From Microthrixaceae bacterium (GTDB lineage Bacteria; Actinomycetota; Acidimicrobiia; Acidimicrobiales; Microtrichaceae): a stretch of 64,000 bases of DNA. Positions 7,350-15,831 of the stretch are shown piece after piece. Each line of letters starts with the position of its first letter. The stretch's first letter is position 1. The notes under the pieces are model-generated. The model was not told where the DNA came from, did no database searches, and worked only from the letters and a program-made list of their open reading frames with translations. A program made the position numbers and the translations under genes. The DNA is taken from the NCBI GenBank assembly GCA_020637215.1, contig JACJWI010000001.1:620001-684000 (forward strand), read 5' to 3'.

Positions 7350-8558
7350 TCAGCGTCGCCAGCCGAAGCGCCGGTTGCGGGAGTCGCCCGACCCCTCGAA
7401 GAACGCCGTCATCGCCTCGTCGTCGGAGTCGTCGGCCACGTTGACCGCGTCGTCGAGGTCCTGAAGGTAGCGGTCACGACCCGAGCCGGTCACCGGTTCG
7501 GCGATGATGTGCGGCGACGTGCGGCTCGACGGCTCGTCGGCGAGGGAGATCGTCTCCTCCTGTTCGTCCGATCCCGAGGCCTGGAGCCGTGACCAGCTCC
7601 CGGGACCCCAGTCGCCGGACGCCGCGTCGACCGCTTCGGTCGCGGGTCCGCCGTCCGCGCCCTTGTCGAAGTCGACGACCCGCTCCGCGGTCGGGGCGGA
7701 GGCCGCCGTGGTGCTGCCCCCGGAGGGAGCGGCCGGCTCGGCGACGACGGGGGCCTCCGGCTCCACCGTCGACGCCTCGACGACCTCGTCGACTCGAGGT
7801 GCGGACGGCTCGGGCTCCTTCGTCGGTGCCGACGCCGCGGTCGGGCCGCCCCGCTGGGAGATCACCTCGTCGGGCGGGATCGACATGGTCGGTCGGGCAC
7901 CGAGACGGTCGGGGTCCGACGCCAGGAGCGTCAGCTCCTCGGCGGTGCGGGTCAGGTCCTCGCGGTAGCCGGCCAGGCGGGCCTCGAGCTGCGTGATGAC
8001 GTCCGCTAGCTGCGAACGACGGCTCTCGAGCACCTGCACCTCTTCCGAGGCGCGCTCGCGACGGTCGGCGAACTCGCTGTCGGCCTGGGTGCGGGCCCGA
8101 CGGATCAGCTCCTCGGCCTCGGCCTGGGCCTCGGCGAGCTGGCGGTCGGCCCGGGTCTTGGCCTCGGCCAGGAGGTTCTGCGCCTGACCGCGCGCGTCGG
8201 CCTCCATCTGCTCGGCGGTGCGACGCGCCATCAGCAGCGTCCGGGCGGCCTGTTCGACCTCGGCCTCCTCGCTCATGGCCGTGGCGGTCGCCGCGTTGGC
8301 CTGGGCCTCGGCGACGGCGGCCTGGGCACGGGCCTGCACCTCACCGGCCTTCTCCTCGGCCGACGCGGCCCGCGCCTCGGCGTCGGCCAGGCGGCCCTCG
8401 GCGACCGACGCCCGCTCCTCGGTGTGACGGACGCGCACCAGCAGCTGGGCCAGGGCGGTGCCGGCGTCCTCCATGAACGTCTCGACCTGCTCGATGTCGT
8501 AGCCCTTGCGACGCTCGGTGAACTCGGTCTTCTCGAACAGCTCCGGCGTGAGATCCAT
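7350..8558 (-). CDS. divIVA: DivIVA-domain coiled-coil protein (Wag31/polar-growth type)
   Basis: A 402-residue scaffold. It begins MDLTPELFEKTEFTERRKGYDIEQVETFM, the DivIVA membrane-binding domain, followed by about 150 residues of Ala/Glu/Arg-rich coiled coil. A long acidic and proline-rich tail with no clear domain ends in RNRRFGWRR. DivIVA proteins mark curved membranes and recruit division or polar elongation machinery. I chose ATG 8558 rather than the GTG seven codons upstream because TAGCAT lies exactly seven bases before it, and the upstream GTG would place that promoter inside the gene. Position after sepF and yggT is typical of Gram-positive dcw clusters. Confidence 0.88.
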   Translation of the reverse strand: MDLTPELFEKTEFTERRKGYDIEQVETFMEDAGTALAQLLVRVRHTEERASVAEGRLADAEARAASAEEKAGEVQARAQAAVAEAQANAATATAMSEEAEVEQAARTLLMARRTAEQMEADARGQAQNLLAEAKTRADRQLAEAQAEAEELIRRARTQADSEFADRRERASEEVQVLESRRSQLADVITQLEARLAGYREDLTRTAEELTLLASDPDRLGARPTMSIPPDEVISQRGGPTAASAPTKEPEPSAPRVDEVVEASTVEPEAPVVAEPAAPSGGSTTAASAPTAERVVDFDKGADGGPATEAVDAASGDWGPGSWSRLQASGSDEQEETISLADEPSSRTSPHIIAEPVTGSGRDRYLQDLDDAVNVADDSDDEAMTAFFEGSGDSRNRRFGWRR

Positions 8559-8565
8559 GCCGGCG

Positions 8566-8571
8566 ATGCTA
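8566..8571 (-). promoter_or_regulatory. Candidate leaderless -10 of divIVA
   Basis: TAGCAT on the minus strand, seven bases before ATG 8558. It suggests divIVA and the genes behind it can be transcribed independently of the upstream dcw genes. Confidence 0.5.
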
Positions 8572-8635
8572 GTCGTCACCGGTCGTCCGTCACCGAACCG
8601 TCACGGGCTCGACGACGACTGCGCCGCGGCCGACC

Positions 8636-8896
8636 TCACCGGGCGAGGCCGGCCACCACGTTCTGCAGGACCATGATCACGACGAAGACGACCATGAACG
8701 ACATGTCGAGCATGGCGCCTCCCAGCCGCAGGGGCGGGACGACCCGGCGCACGGGGGCGAGCATCCACTCGGTGCAGACCACCAGGAAGCCGTTGACCTG
8801 CTCCATGAAGGAGCCGCCGGGCGGGAACCAGCTCAGCACCGCCCGCAGGACGAGCAGGATGAGCAGGGCGTTGAGGATCCAGGCGACGACGATCAT
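8636..8896 (-). CDS. yggT: YggT-family membrane protein
   Basis: An 86-residue protein with two hydrophobic segments, VAWILNALLILLVLRAVLSW and MLDMSFMVVFVVIMVLQNVV, separated by a short loop. The loop carries the family signature PVRRVVPP. YggT/YlmG proteins sit between sepF and divIVA in many Gram-positives and are linked to nucleoid and division-site organisation, although the mechanism is unknown. The spacing to sepF is 30 bases, consistent with one transcript. Confidence 0.88.
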   Translation of the reverse strand: MIVVAWILNALLILLVLRAVLSWFPPGGSFMEQVNGFLVVCTEWMLAPVRRVVPPLRLGGAMLDMSFMVVFVVIMVLQNVVAGLAR

Positions 8897-8926
8897 GGGG
8901 TTGGTCCGGGTCGGGGGAAGACCGGC

Positions 8927-9541
8927 TCAGCGATCCTCGCGGTCCAGCCCGCCTTCGCGGATCCGCCGACGGTCGTCGTCGGAGACCTGGGCGCCGGCCG
9001 GGGTCAACAGGAACACCTGGTCGGTGACGCGCTCCATGTTCCCCTCGAGCCCGTAGCAGAGGCCGCTGCCGAAGTCGATGAGACGCCGCGACAGGTCGCG
9101 GTCGACGCCCTGGAGGTTGAGGATCACCGGCTGGTTGCGCTTGAAGGTGTCGGCCACCTCCTGGACGTCGTTGAACCCGGCGGGGTTCACGACGTGGGGC
9201 CGGCTGACACCGGGGAGCGGACGAACGACACCCCGCCCGGAATCCGCGTCGGAGCCCGGGGCGGACGAGATCACGCGGACCCCGCCGTCACCGTCGCCCT
9301 CATCGGCGGCCGGGGTGGGGACGGACCGCACGGTGCCGGCCCCTCCGTTGGCGCTCCGGCGCGGAGCGGCGGCCGGACGGGAGCGCGGCGCGGCCGCGGT
9401 GGGGTACACGTCGACGACCTCCTCGTCGTCCACGTCGTCCTCCCACTCGTCGTCGAGCGGGGGATCGGCGTACTCGGCGTCGTAGTAGGGGTCCTGCCCC
9501 AGCCCGAGCCACGAGCGTGCGTTCTTCATGAAGTTCGACAT
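8927..9541 (-). CDS. sepF: Cell division protein SepF
   Basis: A 204-residue membrane-tethering partner of FtsZ. The N-terminal MSNFMKNARSWLGLG is an amphipathic membrane-binding helix. An acidic, Ala/Pro-rich linker of about 100 residues follows, then the SepF core (NPAGFNDVQEVADTFKRNQ, VILNLQG, RRLIDFGSGLCYGLEGNM, VFLLTPAG). In actinobacteria without FtsA, SepF is the main FtsZ anchor and binds the FtsZ C-terminal peptide, which is present here in ftsZ. GAGGAGCGAGG precedes the ATG. A TACACT hexamer upstream may give sepF its own promoter. Confidence 0.93.
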   Translation of the reverse strand: MSNFMKNARSWLGLGQDPYYDAEYADPPLDDEWEDDVDDEEVVDVYPTAAAPRSRPAAAPRRSANGGAGTVRSVPTPAADEGDGDGGVRVISSAPGSDADSGRGVVRPLPGVSRPHVVNPAGFNDVQEVADTFKRNQPVILNLQGVDRDLSRRLIDFGSGLCYGLEGNMERVTDQVFLLTPAGAQVSDDDRRRIREGGLDREDR

Positions 9542-9560
9542 CCTCGCTCCTCGGCCGCGG

Positions 9561-9566
9561 AGTGTA
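9561..9566 (-). promoter_or_regulatory. Candidate -10 of sepF
   Basis: TACACT on the minus strand, 19 bases before ATG 9541, with a GAGGAG-containing leader between. It lies in the 111-base gap after yggS. No -35 is obvious. Confidence 0.35.
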
Positions 9567-9652
9567 GTGGCGTCAGACCCGGCGGGACGGACGCCCGGTG
9601 GGGCTGCGACCCCCTGGACCGACTCCGGGAGCCCGGTCGGAGGTCCACCGGC

Positions 9653-10339
9653 TCAACGCGGGGCACGGGGACCCACCAGGGCGGACCCCACGCGCACCAT
9701 GGTCGACCCCGCCTCGATGGCGACGTCGAGGTCGTCGGACATCCCCATCGACCGCTCCTCGAGTCCGAGGTCGTCCGCGATCGAGGTGAGCAGACGGAAC
9801 CCGGGCCGGGCCTCCTCGGCCGGGCCGGGCGGCCCGACACCCATCAGGCCGCGCACGTCGAGACCCCGACCCCGGCAGTGCTCGACCAGCGCGGGAACGT
9901 CCTCGGGTGGACACCCACCCCGGCCCGCCAGTCCGGCCAGGTCCACCTGCACGAGCACGGCGGCGCCGGGAACCCGCTGGGCGATGCGATCGGCCAGAGC
10001 GGCGCGGTCGACCGACTGCCACAACGACACGACCCGATCGACGAGCCGGACCTTGTTGGTCTGCAGCCGTCCGATGAAGTGCCACTCCGGGGTTGGACCG
10101 ATGAGCGCCGCGGCCTTGTCGCGCAGCTCCTGGGCGTAGTTCTCGCCCAGGCGGGTGAAGCCCGCGGCGACCGCGGCGGCGGCGACCTCGACGGGGTGGC
10201 CCTTGGTGACGCAGACCACGGCGACGTCGCGGTCGGTGAGCTCGGCGATCCGGCTGCGCAGCTGCGCACCCCGCTCCGCGATCTGTTCGACCAGCGCACG
10301 CTGCGGCGGCGCCGGCGGGGGCTCGTTCAGGGGTGCCAC
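9653..10339 (-). CDS. yggS: YggS/PLPBP-family pyridoxal phosphate homeostasis protein
   Basis: A 228-residue single-domain PLP-binding TIM barrel that buffers the vitamin B6 pool. The PLP-binding lysine is in AVVCVTKGHP. Other signature stretches are RLGENYAQEL, WHFIGRLQTNK, GLMGVGPPG, MGMSDDLDVAIEAGSTMVRVGSALVG (two joined motifs) and the VQVDLAG strand. The GTG at 10339 overlaps the last codons of pgeF by 13 bases, which suggests coupled translation. The yggS-sepF-yggT-divIVA order is conserved in Gram-positive bacteria. Confidence 0.9.
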   Translation of the reverse strand: MAPLNEPPPAPPQRALVEQIAERGAQLRSRIAELTDRDVAVVCVTKGHPVEVAAAAVAAGFTRLGENYAQELRDKAAALIGPTPEWHFIGRLQTNKVRLVDRVVSLWQSVDRAALADRIAQRVPGAAVLVQVDLAGLAGRGGCPPEDVPALVEHCRGRGLDVRGLMGVGPPGPAEEARPGFRLLTSIADDLGLEERSMGMSDDLDVAIEAGSTMVRVGSALVGPRAPR

Positions 10340-11088
10340 GGGTAGTCGTGGTCGTCGGGGGCCAGCCACACCACCGCCGCCTGGCGGCCCTCGTCCTGCC
10401 GGGCCCTCCACGAGAAGAAGCCGTCGTCGAGAGCGGTGCACGGCACCACGGCCGGTCCCGTCCCCACCCCGCTGTCCACCCCTGCCCGGGCCAGAGCGGC
10501 GCGCACCCCGGCCCGCAGGTCGAGGGCCGGCTCGCCGTCGAGCGTGGTGGCCGCCAGCTCGGGGCCGAGCCGTTCGCACAGCTCGTCGAGCTCGCCTGCG
10601 CCGAAGGCGTAGGCGGCCGGCGAGATGCACGGTCCCAGGTCCCAGTCGAACCTGTCGGCACCCATCCGGCGCATGTGCTCGACGGTGCCTTCGACCACGC
10701 CGGCGGCCAGTCCCCTCCACCCGGCGTGCGCGGCGCCGATGACCCGCACCGGCTCCCCGGTCACCGGGTCGGCGCCGTCGCCGACCAGGACGACCCCGGC
10801 GCAGTCGGCGGTGTGCACCGCCAGCACCGCCCCCAGAGTGGTCGTGACCGCGGCGTCGGCTTCGGCCCCGGTCCACTCCCCCGGGGCATCCACCTCGACC
10901 ACCCGGTCGCCGTGGACCTGGCGCAGCCACGTCCACGGGTGCGGCGCCACGCGTCGGCGGCGCTGCTCGAGCTCGGCGGAGGAGGAGAAGCCCACCTCGG
11001 GAACGCGCAGCGATCCGACCGCGGCGTCGGTGAACGCCATGTGCACCGACGGCAGACCGTCGGAGTGGAGGACCTCGCGTCGGGTCAC
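10327..11088 (-). CDS. pgeF: Peptidoglycan editing factor PgeF / laccase-domain (YfiH) protein
   Basis: A 253-residue multicopper-polyphenol-oxidase-like fold. The metal and active-site motifs are RQVHGDRVV, AVHTADCAGVVL and GAAHAGWRGLAAGVV, and the Cys-His-His site typical of the family is visible in them. DLGPCISPAAY is another conserved stretch. Members hydrolyse wrongly incorporated muropeptide precursors or adenosine. It sits directly behind ftsZ, the usual place in actinobacterial dcw clusters. The start is 25 bases after the ftsZ stop, with no strong ribosome binding site. Confidence 0.9.
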   Translation of the reverse strand: MTRREVLHSDGLPSVHMAFTDAAVGSLRVPEVGFSSSAELEQRRRRVAPHPWTWLRQVHGDRVVEVDAPGEWTGAEADAAVTTTLGAVLAVHTADCAGVVLVGDGADPVTGEPVRVIGAAHAGWRGLAAGVVEGTVEHMRRMGADRFDWDLGPCISPAAYAFGAGELDELCERLGPELAATTLDGEPALDLRAGVRAALARAGVDSGVGTGPAVVPCTALDDGFFSWRARQDEGRQAAVVWLAPDDHDYPWHP

Positions 11089-11113
11089 GACACCGGCGGT
11101 CGGGCCCCGGAGC

Positions 11114-12223
11114 TCACTTGAGGAAGGACGGGACGTCGAAGTCGTCGTCGCCGCCGAACAGCTCGTCGTCCTCCTCGTCGCCGCCGAACACGTCGCCGAT
11201 CGACGACGGGCGGTCCTCGCTCCGGGGAGGTCCGCCGGCCGACGTGGTCGGTCGACGACTGCCCTTGGACTCGTCCCAGCGCTCGAAGCCCGCCGCGATC
11301 ACCGTGATGCGGACCTCGTCGCCGAGCTCGTCGTCGATGACGGCGCCGAAGATGATGTTGGCCTCGGGGTGCGCGACCTCGTGGATGACCTGGGCTGCTT
11401 CGTTCACCTCGAACAGGCCGAGGTCCGATCCGCCGGAGATGTTGAGCAGGATCCCGCGGGCACCGTCGATGGCGGCCTCGAGCAGCGGCGACGAGATGGC
11501 CTGACGCGCAGCGTTGAGCGCCCGGCCCTCGCCGGTGGCGTAGCCGACGCCCATGAGGGCGGAGCCGGCGTCGTTCATGATCATCCGGACATCGGCGAAG
11601 TCGGTGTTGATCAGACCCGGGGTCGTGATGAGGTCGGTGATGCCCTGGACGCCCTGCAGCAGCACCTCGTCGGCCATCTTGAACGCGTTGAGCACCGAGG
11701 TCTTGTCGTTGGCGACGGTGAGCAGTCGGTCGTTGGGGATGACGATCTGGGTGTCGACCTTCTCCTTGAGCTTGGAGATGCCCTGGTCGGCCTGCACCGA
11801 GCGGCGACGCCCCTCGAATCCGAACGGTCGGGTGACCACCGCGATGGTCAACGCACCCTGCGACTTGCCGATCTCGGCGACCACCGGAGCGGCGCCGGTG
11901 CCGGTGCCGCCGCCCTCGCCGGCGGTGACGAACACCATGTCGGCGCCGCGGAGGACCTCTTCGATCTCGGCGCGGTGGTCCTCGGCGGCCTGGCGGCCGA
12001 CGTCGGGGTCCGAGCCGGCGCCGAGGCCCCGGGTCAGCTCACGACCGATGTCGAGCTTGATGTCGGCGTCGCTCATCAGCAACGCCTGGGCGTCGGTGTT
12101 GATGGCGATGAACTCGACGCCCTTGAGCCCGGCATCGATCATCCGGTTGACCGCGTTGCAGCCACCTCCACCGATGCCGACCACCTTGATGACGGCGAGG
12201 TAGTTCTGCGGGTTGTGGGCCAT
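11114..12223 (-). CDS. ftsZ: Cell division GTPase FtsZ
   Basis: A 369-residue tubulin homologue that forms the Z ring. It carries VVGIGGGGCNAVNRMI, the tubulin signature EGGGTGTGAAP, and the T7 segment GLINTDFADVRMIM with the Asp that completes the neighbouring GTPase site. A Gly/Asp-rich linker follows residue 315 or so and the protein ends in DFDVPSFLK, the conserved C-terminal peptide that SepF binds. GGAGGT precedes ATG 12223 by about 11 bases. It comes 94 bases after ftsQ on the same transcript. Confidence 0.98.
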   Translation of the reverse strand: MAHNPQNYLAVIKVVGIGGGGCNAVNRMIDAGLKGVEFIAINTDAQALLMSDADIKLDIGRELTRGLGAGSDPDVGRQAAEDHRAEIEEVLRGADMVFVTAGEGGGTGTGAAPVVAEIGKSQGALTIAVVTRPFGFEGRRRSVQADQGISKLKEKVDTQIVIPNDRLLTVANDKTSVLNAFKMADEVLLQGVQGITDLITTPGLINTDFADVRMIMNDAGSALMGVGYATGEGRALNAARQAISSPLLEAAIDGARGILLNISGGSDLGLFEVNEAAQVIHEVAHPEANIIFGAVIDDELGDEVRITVIAAGFERWDESKGSRRPTTSAGGPPRSEDRPSSIGDVFGGDEEDDELFGGDDDFDVPSFLK

Positions 12224-12317
12224 CGGTCTCAGACACCTCCAGGAACCGGGGCGCGATCTCGGCCCGGCGATGCGGCACGTGACAATACGGCCGGCCGAGG
12301 CACCGGGGCAACGATGC

Positions 12318-13418
12318 TCACCCCGGCGCTCCCGGCTCGGATCCTCGTCGGGTCGACCCGGGAGCCGTCGTGGTCGACACCGCGGCGGTCCGACGCGTCG
12401 CGGTCGTCGTCGATGTCGAGGTCCGTCCGGAGCGCGGATCAGCGGTCCGGGCGTTCCCGTCGGGCTCGGTCCGGGCCGGCACGGTCGTGGCGCCCACCGT
12501 CGGCGGGCCCGGGTCACATCCCCGGTCCCGGCTGATGGTCGGCCGCGACGGCTCTCGCACGTCGAGGACGTCCAGGCACTCCATCCTCGCGCCGGCGACG
12601 ATCGACGCGGCCGCCAGCAGCTTGGAGGCCAGCTCGTCGGCCGGGCCGAGCTCGACGGTGCCGTCGGATCCGTCGACCGCCGGATCGGCCCGGAGCGCCA
12701 TCGACAGGTTGCCCCCGGCGTCGAGGGTGACACCGGCGGACCGGGAGCGCAGCGGCTCCGGGAGCTGCTCGAGCACGACCACCACCGACGACAGGCTCTC
12801 GGGGAGGGCCGAGCCGACCTCGAGCTCGGAGACGGCGGAAGGGTCCTCGACGGTGACCGTCGGCAGACCTTCGGGTGTGGGATCGTCCTGCGCGAGCTCG
12901 GCCAGGACCCGGCCGCCCCGGCCGATCAGGACGCGACGCTCCCCGCCGGCGAGCACCGCCAACGGGGACTCGGCGTGGAACACGACGCGGATCGTGCCGG
13001 GCCACTCGCGCTCGACGCGCGCCGAGGCCACCGACGGCAACGCCATGATCGAACGACGCGCCGCGGCCAGGTCGACGTCGACCATCGCGTCGCCCCGGTC
13101 GATGCCCGACGCCTGTCGCAGCTCGTCGCGGTCGATTCCGTCGGGCCCGTCGACGACGATGCGGTCGACGTCGAACCACGCCGACCGGCTGAGCGCTGCC
13201 GCGGACGCGACCAGGACCACCACGGCCAGGGCGACGAACAGCACGGCCCGCCGACGTCGGCGGCGGTCGGCCTGGACCGACCGGCGCCGATCCCGGATGC
13301 GCGGGTCCTCGCCCGGCTCGGCGTCGACGACCCGGGGGGTGGCGTCGCCGCTCCGGAGCCGGCCCCGATCGGACCGCTCCCGGCTCGCTCGGCGCGGCGG
13401 GCTCAGCGTGTCGGTCAC
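12318..13418 (-). CDS. ftsQ: Cell division protein FtsQ (POTRA domain)
   Basis: A 366-residue bitopic membrane protein of the divisome. An Arg-rich cytoplasmic head of about 57 residues precedes one membrane helix (AVLFVALAVVVLVASAAAL). The POTRA domain follows (FDVDRIVVDGPDGIDRDEL, GDAMVDVDLAAARRSI, WPGTIRVVFHAESPLAVL) and then the FtsQ beta domain. The final 50 residues are a Thr/Arg/Pro-rich tail that looks unstructured. GTG 13418 overlaps the murB stop by four bases (GTGA). FtsQ links the FtsL/FtsB-type proteins to FtsI and FtsW. Confidence 0.92.
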   Translation of the reverse strand: MTDTLSPPRRASRERSDRGRLRSGDATPRVVDAEPGEDPRIRDRRRSVQADRRRRRRAVLFVALAVVVLVASAAALSRSAWFDVDRIVVDGPDGIDRDELRQASGIDRGDAMVDVDLAAARRSIMALPSVASARVEREWPGTIRVVFHAESPLAVLAGGERRVLIGRGGRVLAELAQDDPTPEGLPTVTVEDPSAVSELEVGSALPESLSSVVVVLEQLPEPLRSRSAGVTLDAGGNLSMALRADPAVDGSDGTVELGPADELASKLLAAASIVAGARMECLDVLDVREPSRPTISRDRGCDPGPPTVGATTVPARTEPDGNARTADPRSGRTSTSTTTATRRTAAVSTTTAPGSTRRGSEPGAPG

Positions 13419-14377
13419 AGGTCCGCCTCGACCGCGTCGGCGAACGGGGGGAGCCCGACCATGCGCGTCTCGGGGTGCAGGTCGACGCCGTGGACCCGAC
13501 GCACCTCCCGGGCCACCGCGACCATCAGGGCGAACACGTCGTCGGCGGATCCGCCGGCATCGGCCTGGATGAAGTTGGCGTGCTTGGTGGAGACCTCGGC
13601 GGTGCCGACCCTCATGCCGCGGCAGCCGGCGGCGTCGATCAACCGTCCGGCCGAGTCGCCCGGGGGGTTGGTGAACACCGATCCGGCGTTCGCTCCTCCG
13701 GGCTGGTGCTCGCGCCGCCACCGCACGATCTCCGACAGCAGCTCCTCGCTGCGGGTCCGATCTCCCGGCCTCAGCCGGAGATCGGCGTGGAGCACGACCT
13801 GATCGGCGCGCACGCTGGAGCTCCGGTAGGCCAGGTCGAGCTCGGCGCTGCGCACCACCTCATCCTCCCCGGTCCGCAGGTCGATGAGGCGGACCCCCAC
13901 CAGAGACGCGGCCATGTCGGCGCCGTGACCACCTGCGTTCATGCGCACGGCACCCCCGATCGAGCCCGGCACTCCGACGGCCCACTCGAAGCCGGTCAGA
14001 CCCGCCGCGACGCTGCGGCGTGCCACGACAGGCAGGGATGCGGCGGCGCCCGCGCGCACGATCACACCCGCGGCATCCTCCGGTTCGGTCGCGGCGCCGC
14101 CACCGGTGCTGTCGGGCCCGGCCGCTCCGAGCACCTCGATGGCGGCGAAGGCCTCGCCGAGCTGCACGGCGATCCCGTCGAAGCCGGCGTCGCCGACGAG
14201 CAGGTTGGACCCCTTGCCGACCACCAGGACCGGGAGGTCGCCCCGCCGCGCCACGACGTCGTGCAGGTCCTCGATCCGGTGGGCGACCACCAGCCACCGG
14301 GCGGCGCCGCCGACCCGGTAGGTGCTCAGCGCCCCGATCGGAGCGTGCTCCACCCACGGCGTCGTCGGCGGGCTCAC
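13415..14377 (-). CDS. murB: UDP-N-acetylenolpyruvoylglucosamine reductase MurB
   Basis: A 320-residue FAD enzyme that reduces the enolpyruvyl group to form UDP-MurNAc. FAD-binding motifs VVGKGSNLLVGDAG and VGVPGSIGGAVRMNAGGHG are clear. The Ser proton donor is in NAGSVFTNPPGDSAG and the late catalytic Glu is in HPETRMVG. It is a type without the extra Tyr loop as far as can be judged. GTG 14377 overlaps the murC stop by four bases. Confidence 0.95.
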   Translation of the reverse strand: MSPPTTPWVEHAPIGALSTYRVGGAARWLVVAHRIEDLHDVVARRGDLPVLVVGKGSNLLVGDAGFDGIAVQLGEAFAAIEVLGAAGPDSTGGGAATEPEDAAGVIVRAGAAASLPVVARRSVAAGLTGFEWAVGVPGSIGGAVRMNAGGHGADMAASLVGVRLIDLRTGEDEVVRSAELDLAYRSSSVRADQVVLHADLRLRPGDRTRSEELLSEIVRWRREHQPGGANAGSVFTNPPGDSAGRLIDAAGCRGMRVGTAEVSTKHANFIQADAGGSADDVFALMVAVAREVRRVHGVDLHPETRMVGLPPFADAVEADL

Positions 14378-15831
14378 CGGCGCTCCTGCGTCAGACGTTC
14401 GAGCACCCGGGGGCCGACGGTGGTGACGTCTCCCGCTCCGACGGTCATCAGCAGGTCCCCCGGGGCCAGCACGTCGACCAGCTGCTCGACGACGTCGTCG
14501 AGGGTCGGGGCCCACAGCAACGACCGGCCCGGATCCGCCGCCAGGGTGGAGTCGACCAGCAGCCTGCCCGTCACCCCGGGCCTCGGCTCCTCCCCCGCCG
14601 GGTAGATGTCGGTCAGCACAAGGAGGTCGGCGTCGCCGAAGCAGGCGCCGAACTCCTCCCACAGCGCCTGGGTGCGCGAGTAGCGGTGAGGTTGGAACAC
14701 CGCCACCACCCGCTCGTAGCCGCCGCTGGCTCCCGCGGCGAGCGCGGCGCGGACCTCGGTGGGCAGGTGGGCGTAGTCGTCGACCACGGTGACGCCCGCC
14801 GCGGTGCCCTTGCGCTCGAAGCGTCGGGCCACGCCGCCGAAGTCGGCCAGGGCGGCCGCGGCGGCGGTCACGTCGAGGCCGAGCTCGTCGACCAGGGCGA
14901 GCGCGGCCGCGGCGTCGAGCGCGTTGTGACGTCCAGGAAGCGGCAGCTCGACCGACACGCCGCCACCTCCGGATCCGCTGTACCGCCCGGCGCGGGCGGT
15001 CCCGACGAGCGTGAACCGGCTCCCGTCGGCTCCGAGGACCAGATCGGCCACCCGATGATCGGCCCCCTCGGCGGTGCCGTAGGTGACCGCGCCCAGCGGG
15101 GCGGCCAGATCGGCGGCGACCGGGTCGTCCGCGCACACCACCCGGGGTCCGTCGGTGCCCGACAGGAACTGGCGGAACCCGGAGCGGAGCTCGTCCCAAC
15201 CGCCCCAGAACTCGAGGTGGTCCGGCTCCACGTTGGTGACGATCGCCCCGACGCGGGGAGCGGACAGGAACGACCCGTCGCTCTCGTCGGCCTCGAGAAC
15301 CAGGTGCCGGCCCGGCCGCCACGCGGCGGACACGCCGCCGAGGGCGGCGACCGGGGCGCCGGTGAGGAACGAGGGGTCCTCCCCCGCTCCCCGCAACGCG
15401 GCGACCAGCAGCGACGTGGTGGTGGTCTTGCCGTGCGTGCCGGCGACCGACAGCAGCGGCTCCCGGGCGGCCAGGGCCGGCAGCAGGGCGGTGCGCCGCA
15501 GGACCGGCACGCCGCGTCGGAGCGCGGCCAGGACCTCGGGGTCGTCGTCTCCCACTGCGGAGCTGATGCCGACCGCGTCGAGCGGGTCCAGGGCCGCGAC
15601 CCGATCGGGGTCGTGACCGACCCACACGGCGACGCCGAGGTCGGCCAGACGGGCCAGGGTGGGTGAGTCGACGGCGTCGCTGCCGGTGACGATGTGACCC
15701 GACTGCGCCAGCAGCGTGGCGATCCCGCTCATCCCGGCTCCGCCGATCGCCACGATGTGGATGTGGCGTGGCACCGACAGGTCCAGGGACGGTCCGTCCA
15801 CGTCGGCGCCGTTCCTACCGGGGGCGGGCAT
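14374..15831 (-). CDS. murC: UDP-N-acetylmuramate--L-alanine ligase MurC
   Basis: A 485-residue Mur ligase that adds L-Ala to UDP-MurNAc. The N-terminal Rossmann domain shows HIVAIGGAGMSGIATLL, then the ATP P-loop SVAGTHGKTTTTSLLVAAL. LEADESDGSF, NVEPDHLEFWGG and LPGRHNALDAAAAL are further Mur ligase signatures, and VVDDYAHLPTEVRAAL with FQPHRYSRTQ belongs to the C-terminal domain. ATG 15831 lies 17 bases inside the end of murG. Confidence 0.96.
   Translation of the reverse strand: MPAPGRNGADVDGPSLDLSVPRHIHIVAIGGAGMSGIATLLAQSGHIVTGSDAVDSPTLARLADLGVAVWVGHDPDRVAALDPLDAVGISSAVGDDDPEVLAALRRGVPVLRRTALLPALAAREPLLSVAGTHGKTTTTSLLVAALRGAGEDPSFLTGAPVAALGGVSAAWRPGRHLVLEADESDGSFLSAPRVGAIVTNVEPDHLEFWGGWDELRSGFRQFLSGTDGPRVVCADDPVAADLAAPLGAVTYGTAEGADHRVADLVLGADGSRFTLVGTARAGRYSGSGGGGVSVELPLPGRHNALDAAAALALVDELGLDVTAAAAALADFGGVARRFERKGTAAGVTVVDDYAHLPTEVRAALAAGASGGYERVVAVFQPHRYSRTQALWEEFGACFGDADLLVLTDIYPAGEEPRPGVTGRLLVDSTLAADPGRSLLWAPTLDDVVEQLVDVLAPGDLLMTVGAGDVTTVGPRVLERLTQERR

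Noticed and set aside
10333..12535. Long plus-strand open frames opposite pgeF and ftsZ
   Set aside because: They lie antisense to unmistakable pgeF and ftsZ and have no recognisable domain or start signal.
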